Shown here one piece after another: positions 1 through 7,477 of a stretch of DNA of 64,000 nt. Position numbers and translations under genes: made by a program. The first letter of the stretch is position 1. Each line of letters opens with the position of its first letter. The DNA is from DASYPQ01 sp041488095 (GTDB taxonomy: Bacteria; Planctomycetota; UBA1135; GCA-002686595), in assembly GCA_041488095.1 (NCBI GenBank), contig JBGPOP010000011.1:52332-116331 (forward strand), written 5' to 3'. The notes below the pieces were generated by a model. It was given only the letters and a program-made list of their open reading frames with translations. It had not been told where the DNA came from and did no database searches.

Positions 1-344
1 ACCACGCTGGTCGAGTAGCGCAGCTGCCCCTCGACGGCCTTGCCGCCGCGTTGGCGGGCCATGCGCAGCTCGAGCTCGCCGCCCTTGCCGGCGAGCAGCA
101 GGAGGCCGCGTTCGGCGCCGGTGACCTCGATCGAGGTGTCGACGATGTAGGCCAGCAGGCGCTCGAGGTCCTGGGACTGCGAGACGCGCGCGATCGCGGC
201 GAGCAGCACCTCGATCGTGCGCCGGTCGACCCGCCCGTCTCCGGTCAGGAACAGGGTGGTCGGCGCCTCGGCCGGGGCAATTCCCTGGGGTTCCCGACCC
301 GGTGCGCCGGGGTCCTGCGGCTCCTTCTTGCGTCGGAAGAACAT
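1..344 (-). CDS. GAF-domain signalling protein, N-terminal part (cut by window edge)
   Basis: An open frame runs from an ATG at 344 to the window edge without a stop (about 114 codons). It opens with a basic segment (MFFRRKKEPQDPG). From about residue 45 it reads like the start of a GAF sensor domain: a helix with ARVSQSQDLERLLAYIVD, then the strand-turn ITGAERGLLLL-like pattern (seen as VTGAERGLLLL). In this family such an N-terminal GAF can precede a sigma-54 AAA+ module, a cyclase or a kinase; the effector part lies outside the window. It diverges from the STAS-PilZ gene, with 191 bp between the two start codons, so shared regulation is possible. The GAF call is fairly secure; the output function is unknown. 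Confidence 0.6.
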   Translation of the reverse strand, partial: MFFRRKKEPQDPGAPGREPQGIAPAEAPTTLFLTGDGRVDRRTIEVLLAAIARVSQSQDLERLLAYIVDTSIEVTGAERGLLLLAGKGGELELRMARQRGGKAVEGQLRYSTSV

Positions 345-535
345 GCGGCGACGAGTCTACCCGGAGCACGAGGCCCAAAACACTTGCGCGCCGGCGGTGT
401 CGCGGGAGAGAATCCCGACCGCCAGGTTCGCGCTCCGCGAGGGCACCGGAGGGCGCCCGGCCGAAGAGCCTCCCCTGCCCAAGGACCAGCGTCACACGAC
501 CCTCGCGCGCAGTCAGGCCGCGCCCCGGAGAACGC

Positions 536-1360
536 ATGCACATCAGCGTCGAACCCCGCGACGACCACGCCATCCTCCATCTGAGGGGCGAGTTCGACAC
601 GTACTACGTCCCCCACCTGCAGAAGGAGATCGACGACCTCGCCAAGGCCGGGATCGTGCGCGTGGTCCTGAACCTGCGCCTGGTCAAGTTCATCAACTCG
701 ACCGCCCTGGGGGCGATGATCAAGGCCAGCAAGGGACTCTCTTCCAAGCAGGGCAAGCTGGCCATCTCGCGGCCTTCCTCCTTCTGTCGCGACATCATCG
801 AGAAGGTCGGTCTCGATCGTGTCGTCGGCGTCTACGACAGCGACGAGGCGGCCGTGGAAAGCCTGGGGCTGACCCAGCCGACGCGCGCGGGCGGGGTCGA
901 GGGTCAGTCCGAGGAGAGCTCCTCGGTCCTGTTCGCGCCGGTCGACGAGAGCCGGATCGAGCACTTCCTTTCGCAGAGCCAGGTGATCGTCAAGGCCCCG
1001 ATCACCAAGGACAAGCCCGCCAGCGCCTGGAGCGGTGCGGGCCGCATGTCGGCCCTCGACGAGCGCGGACTGCGCTTCACCTGGAACGGAGGCCACACGG
1101 GCCTCTCGCCCTTCGCCATCGCGCAGTTCCTCTCGATCGGCACGGAGTGGAAGGTCAAGTTCCGCCTGCCGCTCCTGCAGCGCGGCTACTGCGAGGCGGT
1201 CGCGGTCGTCAGCGAGGTCGAGGAGCGACCCGACGGCGTCAAGGTCCGCGCCAGCTTCAAGGCGATCGACGACACCACGCGCAAGGCGATCCAGCAGTAC
1301 GCGAGCGACCTCGCCTTCCTGAAGGAGGAGCTGCGGCGCGCGACCGACAAGCGCGCCTGA
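536..1360 (+). CDS. STAS domain - PilZ-like domain protein
   Basis: A 274-residue protein. Residues 1-100 form a STAS (anti-sigma-factor antagonist) domain: a beta-strand start (MHISVEPRDDHAILHLRG), then VRVVLNLRLVKFINSTALGAM, where the conserved Ser of the NSTALG turn is the usual phospho-acceptor position. After an acidic Ser-rich linker, residues about 135-260 look like a PilZ beta-barrel, but the RxxxR and [DN]xSxxG c-di-GMP signatures are not intact (MSALDERG stands where DxSxxG is expected). The ATG at 536 is chosen because a GGAG motif precedes it and STAS homology begins there; an in-frame upstream start at 302 would add 78 low-complexity residues. Its stop codon abuts the stop of the convergent gene. 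A role in a partner-switch or surface-signalling pathway is inferred. Confidence 0.8.
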   Translation: MHISVEPRDDHAILHLRGEFDTYYVPHLQKEIDDLAKAGIVRVVLNLRLVKFINSTALGAMIKASKGLSSKQGKLAISRPSSFCRDIIEKVGLDRVVGVYDSDEAAVESLGLTQPTRAGGVEGQSEESSSVLFAPVDESRIEHFLSQSQVIVKAPITKDKPASAWSGAGRMSALDERGLRFTWNGGHTGLSPFAIAQFLSIGTEWKVKFRLPLLQRGYCEAVAVVSEVEERPDGVKVRASFKAIDDTTRKAIQQYASDLAFLKEELRRATDKRA

Positions 1361-2590
1361 TCAGCCGCGCTCGGCCCCGATGATCCCCTCGGGCGCGCCT
1401 TCGGCGCCCAGGGCTGGATCGAGGGATCTCCCGGCTCCCGACTCGACCGCCACCGCCCCCCGCGCGCGCAGGATCATCGACTCGAAGGCCCGCGCCACGG
1501 ACGACCAGGACAAGCGGCTCTCCGCGATCTCGCGCGCACGCCGCCCCCAGCGGCGACGCGCGTCGGGCGACATCGAGGCGCGCCTCAAGGCTTCGGTCCA
1601 GGCGGAGAGATCCCCCGGGGGCACGACGAGACCCGAGGCCTCGTGCTCGACCAGCGAGCGCAGGCCGGGCCGGTCCGAGACCAGCACGGGAAGCCCGCTC
1701 GCCATCGCTCGGGCGACGTTCTTGCCGCGCACGGAATCGTCCAGGGCCGGGACCCCGAGCAGCGTGCTGGCGCTGAACAGCCCCGGCAGCTCCTCCTCGC
1801 GCACGCGTCCCAGCCAGTGCACGCTCGAGCCGATCCCCAGACGGTCGATCAGCGCCCGCGTCTCGGCTCGGGCCCCGCCCTCGCCGACGAGGACGAGCGA
1901 CCAGTCGTCGCGCTGCCCGACGGTGCGGGCGAAGGCCTGCACCAGGACTTCCAACCCGCGGTTGCGCTCGATCCGCCCGACGTAGAGCAGGATCCGGCCG
2001 CGGATGTGGTGCTGCTGTATCAGCCTGCTCGCGAGACCGGGACAGTACTGGTGGGGATCGACGCCGGTCGGGAGGACGACCACGCGCTCCTCGGGGAACC
2101 CGCTCGCGAGCGCGCGTGTCCGGGCGATCGGATCGAGCGCGACGAGCACGCTGGCGGTGTGACGAACGTAGCGGCCCCACAGCATCTCCCCCGCTCCCTG
2201 GTACAGCCTCGCCAGGCCGCCTCGGTCGCTCCGGCTGCCCGACTCGACCAGCAGGAGCGGCACGGAGAGGGCCCTGGCCGTTCGGGCTCCGAGCCAGGCC
2301 GCGGGTGAGAGCGCGTCATAGGCCAGGATCGCGTCGGGCGCGAAGCGCCGCGGGACGAGAGGCTCCAGCGCGGATTCGGACCCGCTCTGCCCGGCCGGGC
2401 GGCTCGTGCCGGTCGCTCCCGGGCCGAACACGCGCACGGTGTGGCCCAGACCGGTGAGCTCGCGCGCCAGCTCGGGCGCGTGGTCGCCTCCCTTGCGCAG
2501 CAGCGTGAAGGGGTTGAGCAGAAGGGCGATGCGCAGAGGTGCGGACAAGACTTTCGTTTCCCGGCCTGGCAGGGGGATGCGCGCGTGCAT
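1361..2590 (-). CDS. glycosyltransferase family 4 (GT-B fold)
   Basis: A 409-residue cytoplasmic glycosyltransferase. The N-terminal Rossmann half has RIALLLNPFTLLRKGGDHAPELARELTGLGH (shown here in part: LLRKGGDHAPELARELTGLG), the usual acceptor-binding start of GT4 enzymes. The C-terminal half has GRILLYVGRIERNRGLEVLV, then LVLVGEGGAR, the WLGRV motif, and a nucleotide-sugar-binding segment ending EHEASGLVVPPGDLSAW. The EX7E region is drifted: RAMASGLPVLVSD replaces the classical glutamate-led motif, so donor and acceptor cannot be assigned. It most likely adds one sugar in assembly of the surface glycan made by the neighbouring genes. The last 30 residues are Ala/Gly-rich and look dispensable. 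The start may lie downstream at the VLSAPLRIALL segment. Confidence 0.85.
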   Translation of the reverse strand: MHARIPLPGRETKVLSAPLRIALLLNPFTLLRKGGDHAPELARELTGLGHTVRVFGPGATGTSRPAGQSGSESALEPLVPRRFAPDAILAYDALSPAAWLGARTARALSVPLLLVESGSRSDRGGLARLYQGAGEMLWGRYVRHTASVLVALDPIARTRALASGFPEERVVVLPTGVDPHQYCPGLASRLIQQHHIRGRILLYVGRIERNRGLEVLVQAFARTVGQRDDWSLVLVGEGGARAETRALIDRLGIGSSVHWLGRVREEELPGLFSASTLLGVPALDDSVRGKNVARAMASGLPVLVSDRPGLRSLVEHEASGLVVPPGDLSAWTEALRRASMSPDARRRWGRRAREIAESRLSWSSVARAFESMILRARGAVAVESGAGRSLDPALGAEGAPEGIIGAERG

Positions 2591-2829
2591 CCGGAACCCC
2601 CACTCAAGGATATCGGTCCCTCGGACACCGGTTCCGAAAAACGGCTTGCGCTTCCGGCGTTCCGAGATCGCCGGATAGCAAAGGTTGGTGAAGAGAGCGA
2701 AAAAAGTTCCGCGGGATGCGGCACGACCGAACCGCGCTGCACTCGATCCGCAGTCGATCGCGCTTACCTCTCAAGTGTCCGCCGAAACGACCGAAAAGGA
2801 TCCCGCGCTCCCCCCCGGCGACCCGCACC

Positions 2830-3489
2830 ATGACGCTCCACGGACACCCGAGCATCCCGCCCCTCCCCGGCGCCGGCCGCCCTTCGCGCGGGCTGTTCGT
2901 CGGTCGAGCCGGGGCCCTGCTCGATCCTTCCCCCCGAGCCCCGGGCAAGCCGGCCTCGGGTCAGGAGATGCCTTCCTCCGCGTGCTCTCCGGCCGCGCTG
3001 CGCCTGCTGTTCCGCGCCTGCCAGCGCGGCTGGAACGTGTACCTGATCGGGAACGAGGAAGCGGTCGCGCGCGGACTGGTGTCCGACGCGACCTGGGAGC
3101 GATTCGAGATCGATCTGCTCGCGCGCCTGCGTGGGGAAGGGATCCCGATCGCGCGCCATTACGCCTGCCTCGATCATCCGCGAGGCAAGGGCCGCCATCG
3201 CCGCGACTCGGTGTTCCGCTTCCCGAACACAGGCGCGCTCTACCATGCGGCGCAGGAGGACGGGATCGAGCTGCGCGAGAGCTGGGTGGTCGCCGGCGAC
3301 CTCGACGAGCTGGCCGCGGGATGGCGCGCGGGATGTCGCACCGCCCTCGTCGGCGAGCCGGCCGCGCGACGAGCCGGACCCGCCAGTTCCCGCGGGAGCG
3401 CCCTCGCGGTCGAGCCCGACCTCTCGGCTCGCGACCTCGCCGGAGCGCTGGCCGAGCTGATCGCGAGCGACGAGTACTCGCGCGCGTAG
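2830..3489 (+). CDS. catalytically degenerate GmhB/histidinol-phosphatase-like HAD protein
   Basis: The ATG at 2830 gives 219 residues, near the usual size of D,D-heptose-1,7-bisphosphate phosphatase (GmhB). The fold signature is clear: a glycine-rich opening strand, ALRLLFRACQRGWNVYLIGN (family: ALrrLneaGyrvvvvTNQ), then VARGLVSDATWERFEIDLLA, and ESWVVAGDLDELAAGWRAGC near the end. The catalytic residues are gone. The DxDGT nucleophile motif reads VGRAG (about residues 24-28), the TNQ position is GNE, the zinc/CxC and RKPxPG region reads FRFPNTG, and the GDxxxD motif reads AGDLDE. The frame is intact, so this looks like a pseudoenzyme rather than decay. It sits between a glycosyltransferase and an FkbM methyltransferase, so a scaffold or regulatory role in glycan synthesis is possible but unproven. 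Confidence 0.7.
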   Translation: MTLHGHPSIPPLPGAGRPSRGLFVGRAGALLDPSPRAPGKPASGQEMPSSACSPAALRLLFRACQRGWNVYLIGNEEAVARGLVSDATWERFEIDLLARLRGEGIPIARHYACLDHPRGKGRHRRDSVFRFPNTGALYHAAQEDGIELRESWVVAGDLDELAAGWRAGCRTALVGEPAARRAGPASSRGSALAVEPDLSARDLAGALAELIASDEYSRA

Positions 3490-3516
3490 CGAGGATCCGC
3501 CCCTCCCCCGCCGCGC

Positions 3517-3546
3517 TTGACGGTTCGCGAGCGGCGCCTCGATAAT
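3517..3546 (+). promoter_or_regulatory. sigma70-type promoter for the FkbM gene
   Basis: TTGACG at 3517-3522 and GATAAT at 3541-3546 are separated by 18 bp, a near-consensus pair in a 70% GC background. Transcription would start near 3553, 30 bp before the ATG at 3583. This argues against the in-frame TTG at 3517, which would lie in the -35 box. Confidence 0.65.
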
Positions 3547-3582
3547 CTGCGTCCGCGCGCTCTCTGCCCGCCTCGCGACCGC

Positions 3583-4395
3583 ATGCAGCAACGGCAACCC
3601 CTGATCCCGCGCATCGTCGAGAGGCTGCGCCTGCTGCGTTACCAGCTCTTCGGGCGGGAGCCCACGCAGGAGGAGTGGGAGCGGCGACTGGAGCGGATCG
3701 TGGCGGACACCGTGGCCGAGTCGCTGCGCTGGATCCCGCCGGGCGGCTCCTTCATCGACGTGGGCGCCAACTGCGGCATCTACGCCGAGCACGTTCTCCG
3801 CGAGCGGCCGGGGGCGAAGGCCTGGCTCTTCGAGCCGGTGCGGCAGCACTTCGAGCGCTGTCGGGATCGCATGGCCGCCCACCCCCAGGTCGTGGTGGAG
3901 AACCTGGCCCTGGGGGACGAGAGCGGTCCGCGCACGATCTGGAAGCTCAAGCACAACCCGGGCGGGAACACGCTCGACCAGGAGCTCGCGGCGCGCTGGA
4001 AGCAGAGGCACGATTCGGGCGGGAGCTCCCCCGAGGAGGACCCGGCCGCGCGTCAACGCAGGACCATGCACTTCCGCCCCGAGCCCATCCAGCTCCGTGT
4101 CTTCGACGACTACGCACGCGAGCACGGGATCGCTTGCGTCGACTTCGTCAAGAGCGACACGGAGGGCTTCGACTACCGTGTGCTGCGCGGCATGCTCGGA
4201 TTCCTCCAGCGCTGCCAGCCCCGACCCGTGATCCTGGCCGAGCTCTGGCGCGAGGACATCTTCCCCGACTACGCCGGGCAGATCGCGGTCCTCCAGGCGC
4301 TGTATCGACTGGGCTACGCGCCTGTGGACCTCGCGGGAATGGCACAAGTCCAGGATTTCCTGTTCGTGCCCGAGGGGCGGACGCCGATCCACTGA
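3583..4395 (+). CDS. FkbM-family methyltransferase
   Basis: A 270-residue SAM-dependent methyltransferase of the FkbM family, which methylates sugar hydroxyls or related polyketide/glycan positions. Motif I is GGSFIDVGANCGIYAEHVLR; an acidic residue closes the next strand (AWLFEPV). The family-specific C-terminal part includes VDFVKSDTEGFDYRVLRGM, the KxDxEG-type motif of FkbM proteins. An insert of about 30 polar residues (around SGGSSPEEDPAARQ) sits before the last strands. The start at 3583 is preferred because the upstream extension overlaps a strong promoter. The neighbours (HAD relative, flippase, glycosyltransferase) suggest the substrate is a lipid-linked or exported surface glycan; the exact acceptor is unknown. 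Confidence 0.88.
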   Translation: MQQRQPLIPRIVERLRLLRYQLFGREPTQEEWERRLERIVADTVAESLRWIPPGGSFIDVGANCGIYAEHVLRERPGAKAWLFEPVRQHFERCRDRMAAHPQVVVENLALGDESGPRTIWKLKHNPGGNTLDQELAARWKQRHDSGGSSPEEDPAARQRRTMHFRPEPIQLRVFDDYAREHGIACVDFVKSDTEGFDYRVLRGMLGFLQRCQPRPVILAELWREDIFPDYAGQIAVLQALYRLGYAPVDLAGMAQVQDFLFVPEGRTPIH

Positions 4396-4423
4396 GTGCG
4401 GCGCACCCCAGCGCAGACCCGCG

Positions 4424-5791
4424 TTGAACCCTGTGCATCTCCTGAAGAGCAAGTTCCTGCGCGACACGGTCACGCTGCAGGCCGGCTCGCTGCTCACCGC
4501 GGTCGGCAACTTCGCCAGCGCGGCCGCCTTGGCGTACCTGCTCGGTGCGCGCCAGCAGGGGCGCTACTACGTCGCGATCTCGCTGTACTCCCTGCTGTGG
4601 TTCCTGATGAACCAGGGGTTCGTCGGCGCCACCGTGTCCCAGGTCGCGGCGGCGAACGCCCGCGGGCTGCCGCTCAAGGTCGCGGCCTGGCTCGCCTTCC
4701 TGGCGAAGGCCTACCTTGCGCTGGGCGTCGTGGTCGTCGCCCTGGGAGGTCTCCTGCTCCCGCGACTCGCCGCGGACGTGTTCCACGAGCCCGACGGGCC
4801 CGGTCTGTGGGCCTTCTGGCTGACCCTGACGCCTCTCCTGGAGATGCCGCGCGTCGTAGCCTGCGCAGCGTTGCAGGGGACTCGCCGCATGCTGCCGCTG
4901 ACGCAGATCGAGAACGCGCAGGAGCTTTCGAGGATCTTCCTCGTCGTCGCGGGCGTGCTGGTCACCGGCTCGGCCGCCGGCGCGGTGCTCGGCATGCTCG
5001 CCGCCTCGGCGCTCTCGTCGGTGATCGGCATCGAGCTGTACCTGCTCGCGCGCCGGGAGGACCCGCGCTCCCTGCCTTCCTTCGGGGAGATCGCCCGGGT
5101 GGCTCGTGAGGTCCCGCTGCGCGCCGGGATGCCGCTCGGTGTCAAGCTGGGGCTCGTCCGCAGCATCGACGCGCTGGCGCGCGATGTCCTGCCCGTGCTG
5201 CTCCTCCGGTACTTCGGCTCCAGCGAATGGGTGACCTACCTCCGCATCGCCAAGAGCTTCCTGGGCATGCCGCTCATGTTCATGCAGGGGGCGAGCCGCA
5301 CGGCGCTGCCGATGCTCTCCGAGCTCGCCGGCCTCAAAGACCTCACGCGCTTCCGGCGGACGTATTGGAAGGCCAGCCTGTATTCGGGAGCGCTCATCTC
5401 GACGGGGCTCCTCCTGGCCATGCTGATGGTCCGGCCGATTCTGCGGATCGCCTTTCCGGCTGGTTACTGGGAGCCCGTCTGGCTCATCTGCCTGATCCTG
5501 CTGCCCGGCTACTTGATCGTCTCCTTCTCGATCGCCAACGACACCTTCTACCTGGTCTCGAACACCCTCAAGGCCGGGGTGGTCCTGTGCGTCCTGGGCC
5601 TGGCCGTGTGCACGGCCACCCAGACCTGGCTCGCCGCGAGATTCCCGACCACGGGTGCGGCCTGGGGACTGTCGTTCACCTTGGCGATCACGAGCATGCA
5701 TTTCGTCTACGCCGCCTGGTGGTTCCGGCGCCGGGGACCCGGAGGGGGCGCGGCGGGGAGGATCGTTCCCACGGCGGCAGGGCCGAGCTAA
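4424..5791 (+). CDS. Wzx-like polysaccharide flippase / MATE-fold membrane protein
   Basis: A 455-residue polytopic membrane protein with about 12 hydrophobic helices, the size and pattern of the oligosaccharide flippase (Wzx/PST, MOP) superfamily. The first helix pair includes LQAGSLLTAVGNFASAAALA and YLLGARQQGRYYVAISLYSL, the typical opening where a Gly-rich loop links helices 1 and 2. The family moves undecaprenyl-linked repeat units across the inner membrane. The start is a TTG at 4424 or a GTG at 4433; neither has a strong ribosome-binding site. It follows the FkbM gene by 28 bp in the same direction, so co-transcription from the promoter at 3517 is likely. Presence of both a flippase and a Wzm/Wzt pair within 6 kb suggests two export routes or two glycans. 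Confidence 0.82.
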   Translation: MNPVHLLKSKFLRDTVTLQAGSLLTAVGNFASAAALAYLLGARQQGRYYVAISLYSLLWFLMNQGFVGATVSQVAAANARGLPLKVAAWLAFLAKAYLALGVVVVALGGLLLPRLAADVFHEPDGPGLWAFWLTLTPLLEMPRVVACAALQGTRRMLPLTQIENAQELSRIFLVVAGVLVTGSAAGAVLGMLAASALSSVIGIELYLLARREDPRSLPSFGEIARVAREVPLRAGMPLGVKLGLVRSIDALARDVLPVLLLRYFGSSEWVTYLRIAKSFLGMPLMFMQGASRTALPMLSELAGLKDLTRFRRTYWKASLYSGALISTGLLLAMLMVRPILRIAFPAGYWEPVWLICLILLPGYLIVSFSIANDTFYLVSNTLKAGVVLCVLGLAVCTATQTWLAARFPTTGAAWGLSFTLAITSMHFVYAAWWFRRRGPGGGAAGRIVPTAAGPS

Positions 5792-5817
5792 CCTCGGCGG
5801 ATACGGAGACGGTCGGC

Positions 5818-6258
5818 ATGCGCGTCGGACAGCTTCTCACCGAACAGGACCTTCTCACGCTCCCGCAGTCGACCACGGTGATCGAGGCGGCGCGCGCGAT
5901 GACCGAAAGGAAGGTCGGTGCGGTGCTCGTCACCGCCTCGGACGGACGTCTGGCGGGGATCTTCACCGAGCGCGACCTGATGGCGCGCGTCGTCGTTCCG
6001 CGCCGCGACCCCGAGCGCGCGACGCTCGCCGAGGTCATGACGCGCGACATCTTCAGCGTCGGTCCCGAGCACGAGGTCGAGGACGTCCGCCTCGAGCTGC
6101 AGCGCCGGCACATCCGGCACCTTCCGGTGGTCGTCGATGGCCGCGTCGCGGGTGTGCTGTCCCTGCGCGACATCCTCCGCGCCGACCTCGACCAGATGTC
6201 CCACCAGGTCGAGGCGCTGGAGAAGTACTTCCTGGGCGGGCCCGAGGTCACGGGCTGA
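5818..6258 (+). CDS. tandem CBS-domain protein
   Basis: A 146-residue protein made of one CBS pair (Bateman module). CBS1 covers residues about 10-65 (MTERKVGAVLVTASDGRLAG, then IFTERDLM) and CBS2 about 73-130 (VMTRDIFSVGPEH, RHIRHLPVVVDGRVAGVLSL, RDILRADL). Such modules bind adenine nucleotides and either stand alone as regulators or act on a partner. No other domain is present. It follows the flippase by 26 bp and converges on mcsB. Ligand and partner cannot be read from sequence. Confidence 0.9.
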   Translation: MRVGQLLTEQDLLTLPQSTTVIEAARAMTERKVGAVLVTASDGRLAGIFTERDLMARVVVPRRDPERATLAEVMTRDIFSVGPEHEVEDVRLELQRRHIRHLPVVVDGRVAGVLSLRDILRADLDQMSHQVEALEKYFLGGPEVTG

Positions 6259-6284
6259 GAGCCCGTCAGGCGGGCTTGCCCGCC
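6250..6284. terminator. two tandem hairpins between convergent CBS and mcsB genes
   Basis: Hairpin A pairs ACGGGCT (6250-6256) with AGCCCGT (6260-6266) around a GAG loop. Hairpin B pairs GGCGGGC (6269-6275) with GCCCGCC (6278-6284). They overlap both stop codons. There is no T tract on either side, so bidirectional termination is a guess based on position and symmetry. Confidence 0.35.
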
Positions 6285-7375
6285 AGGCGCTTGCGCAACA
6301 GTCCGGCGCGCAGGCGATCGCGCTCGCTCGCCTCCAGGAGCTCCCGCTGCGGAGCCTTCTGGTTCAAGGCCTGGATGTGGCCGGGCTGCACCTGCACCCC
6401 GAGCTGGTTCAGGACCTCGATCGGGGCGTCCTCCAGGAGCCCGAGGTGGACGCCCAGACGCAGGTTCGAGAGGTGCGCGAGCGCGCTCTCGGTGGGCATC
6501 GCACGCGCGGTGCGCAGGAGTCCGATCGAGCGGCTGACGCGGTCCTTGAGGCTGGCCTTCTGCTCCTTGAACAGGACCGTGCGGACCTTGCGCTCGAAGT
6601 CGATGATCCGCGGGACCAGGGCCTTGAGATCCTCGACGAGCTGGCCCTCGCTGCGGCCCAGCGTGACCTGGTTCGAGATCTGGTAGAAGTCCCCTACCGC
6701 ACGGCTGCCTTCGCCGTGCAGGCCGCGCACGGCGAGCCCCGTGCGCTGCGCGGCGGCGAACACCTTCTCGAGCTCGGGTCGGACGATCGAGAGCCCCGGC
6801 AGGTGCATCATCACCGAGGCCCGCAGCCCGGTCCCGACGTTCGTCGGACAGGCGGTGAGGTAGCCGAGCTCGCGCGAATGCGACATGGGCAGCCGCGCTT
6901 CCAGGGCGCGGTCGAGCTCCAGCGCGCTCTTCCAGGCCGCGTCCAGCTGAAAGCCGGGCGCAAGGCTCTGGAGCCGCAGGTGGTCCTCCTCGTTGACCAT
7001 GACCGCCAGCGACTCGCTGGCGCCGAAGGCGACGGCCCGCCCGGGAGCGTTCACCTGTCCCTCCTCGCCCGGCGCCAGATCGCGGCTGATCAGGTGCCGC
7101 TCGCGGAGCATCAGGCGCAGCACGGGCATGGCCTCCTCCATCGGAACCCAGGTCGTCTCGCCGTCGATCCGCAGGTCGACGAGGTGCTCGCGGAGGCGCT
7201 CGGCCAGCTCGCTCGCGCGCGCCGGCTCCAGGCGCGTGACGAAGGGATGGTCGGCCACGTTGCGTGCCAGGCGCACGCGGCAGCTCACGACGACGTCCGA
7301 CTCCGGCCCTCCGGGCGCGAGCCAGGAGCCGACGCGGGAGGCGAAGCGGTGGACGTCGATCGGGTTGGCGGCCAT
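6266..7375 (-). CDS. mcsB: protein-arginine kinase McsB
   Basis: A 369-residue member of the ATP:guanido phosphotransferase family, bacterial McsB type, which phosphorylates arginine side chains and marks proteins for ClpCP. Visible motifs: VVVSCRVRLARNVADHPF (phosphagen-kinase nucleotide-binding start), MVNEEDHLRLQ (the NEEDH catalytic glutamates), CPTNVGTGLRASVMMHLPGL (the conserved cysteine loop), LHGEGSRAVGDFYQISNQVT (second ATP-binding loop). The ATG at 7375 is chosen because family similarity begins there; an upstream in-frame start would add 24 Arg/Ala-rich residues. The usual partners mcsA and ctsR are not adjacent. It is the first gene of its own minus-strand unit, downstream of no obvious operon partner. 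Confidence 0.92.
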   Translation of the reverse strand: MAANPIDVHRFASRVGSWLAPGGPESDVVVSCRVRLARNVADHPFVTRLEPARASELAERLREHLVDLRIDGETTWVPMEEAMPVLRLMLRERHLISRDLAPGEEGQVNAPGRAVAFGASESLAVMVNEEDHLRLQSLAPGFQLDAAWKSALELDRALEARLPMSHSRELGYLTACPTNVGTGLRASVMMHLPGLSIVRPELEKVFAAAQRTGLAVRGLHGEGSRAVGDFYQISNQVTLGRSEGQLVEDLKALVPRIIDFERKVRTVLFKEQKASLKDRVSRSIGLLRTARAMPTESALAHLSNLRLGVHLGLLEDAPIEVLNQLGVQVQPGHIQALNQKAPQRELLEASERDRLRAGLLRKRLAGKPA

Positions 7376-7477
7376 GTCTCGAGCGCGCGCGGTCGCGCAC
7401 GCGGTTCTAGCACGCGCCGGCCCGCGCCTCCAGACCGTGCCTGCCATCTGGCTGCGGCCAGGCTGGCGGCCGCCCCC

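Noticed and set aside
1358..1363. Abutting convergent stop codons (TGATCA) as a regulatory site
   Set aside because: Two TGA stops back to back create this palindrome by chance; nothing else supports a function.
217..2748. Many long overlapping frames on both strands (Arg/Pro/Ala-rich)
   Set aside because: They are reading-frame shadows of the STAS-PilZ and glycosyltransferase genes in GC-rich DNA; they show no domain-like sequence and the real frames account for the DNA.
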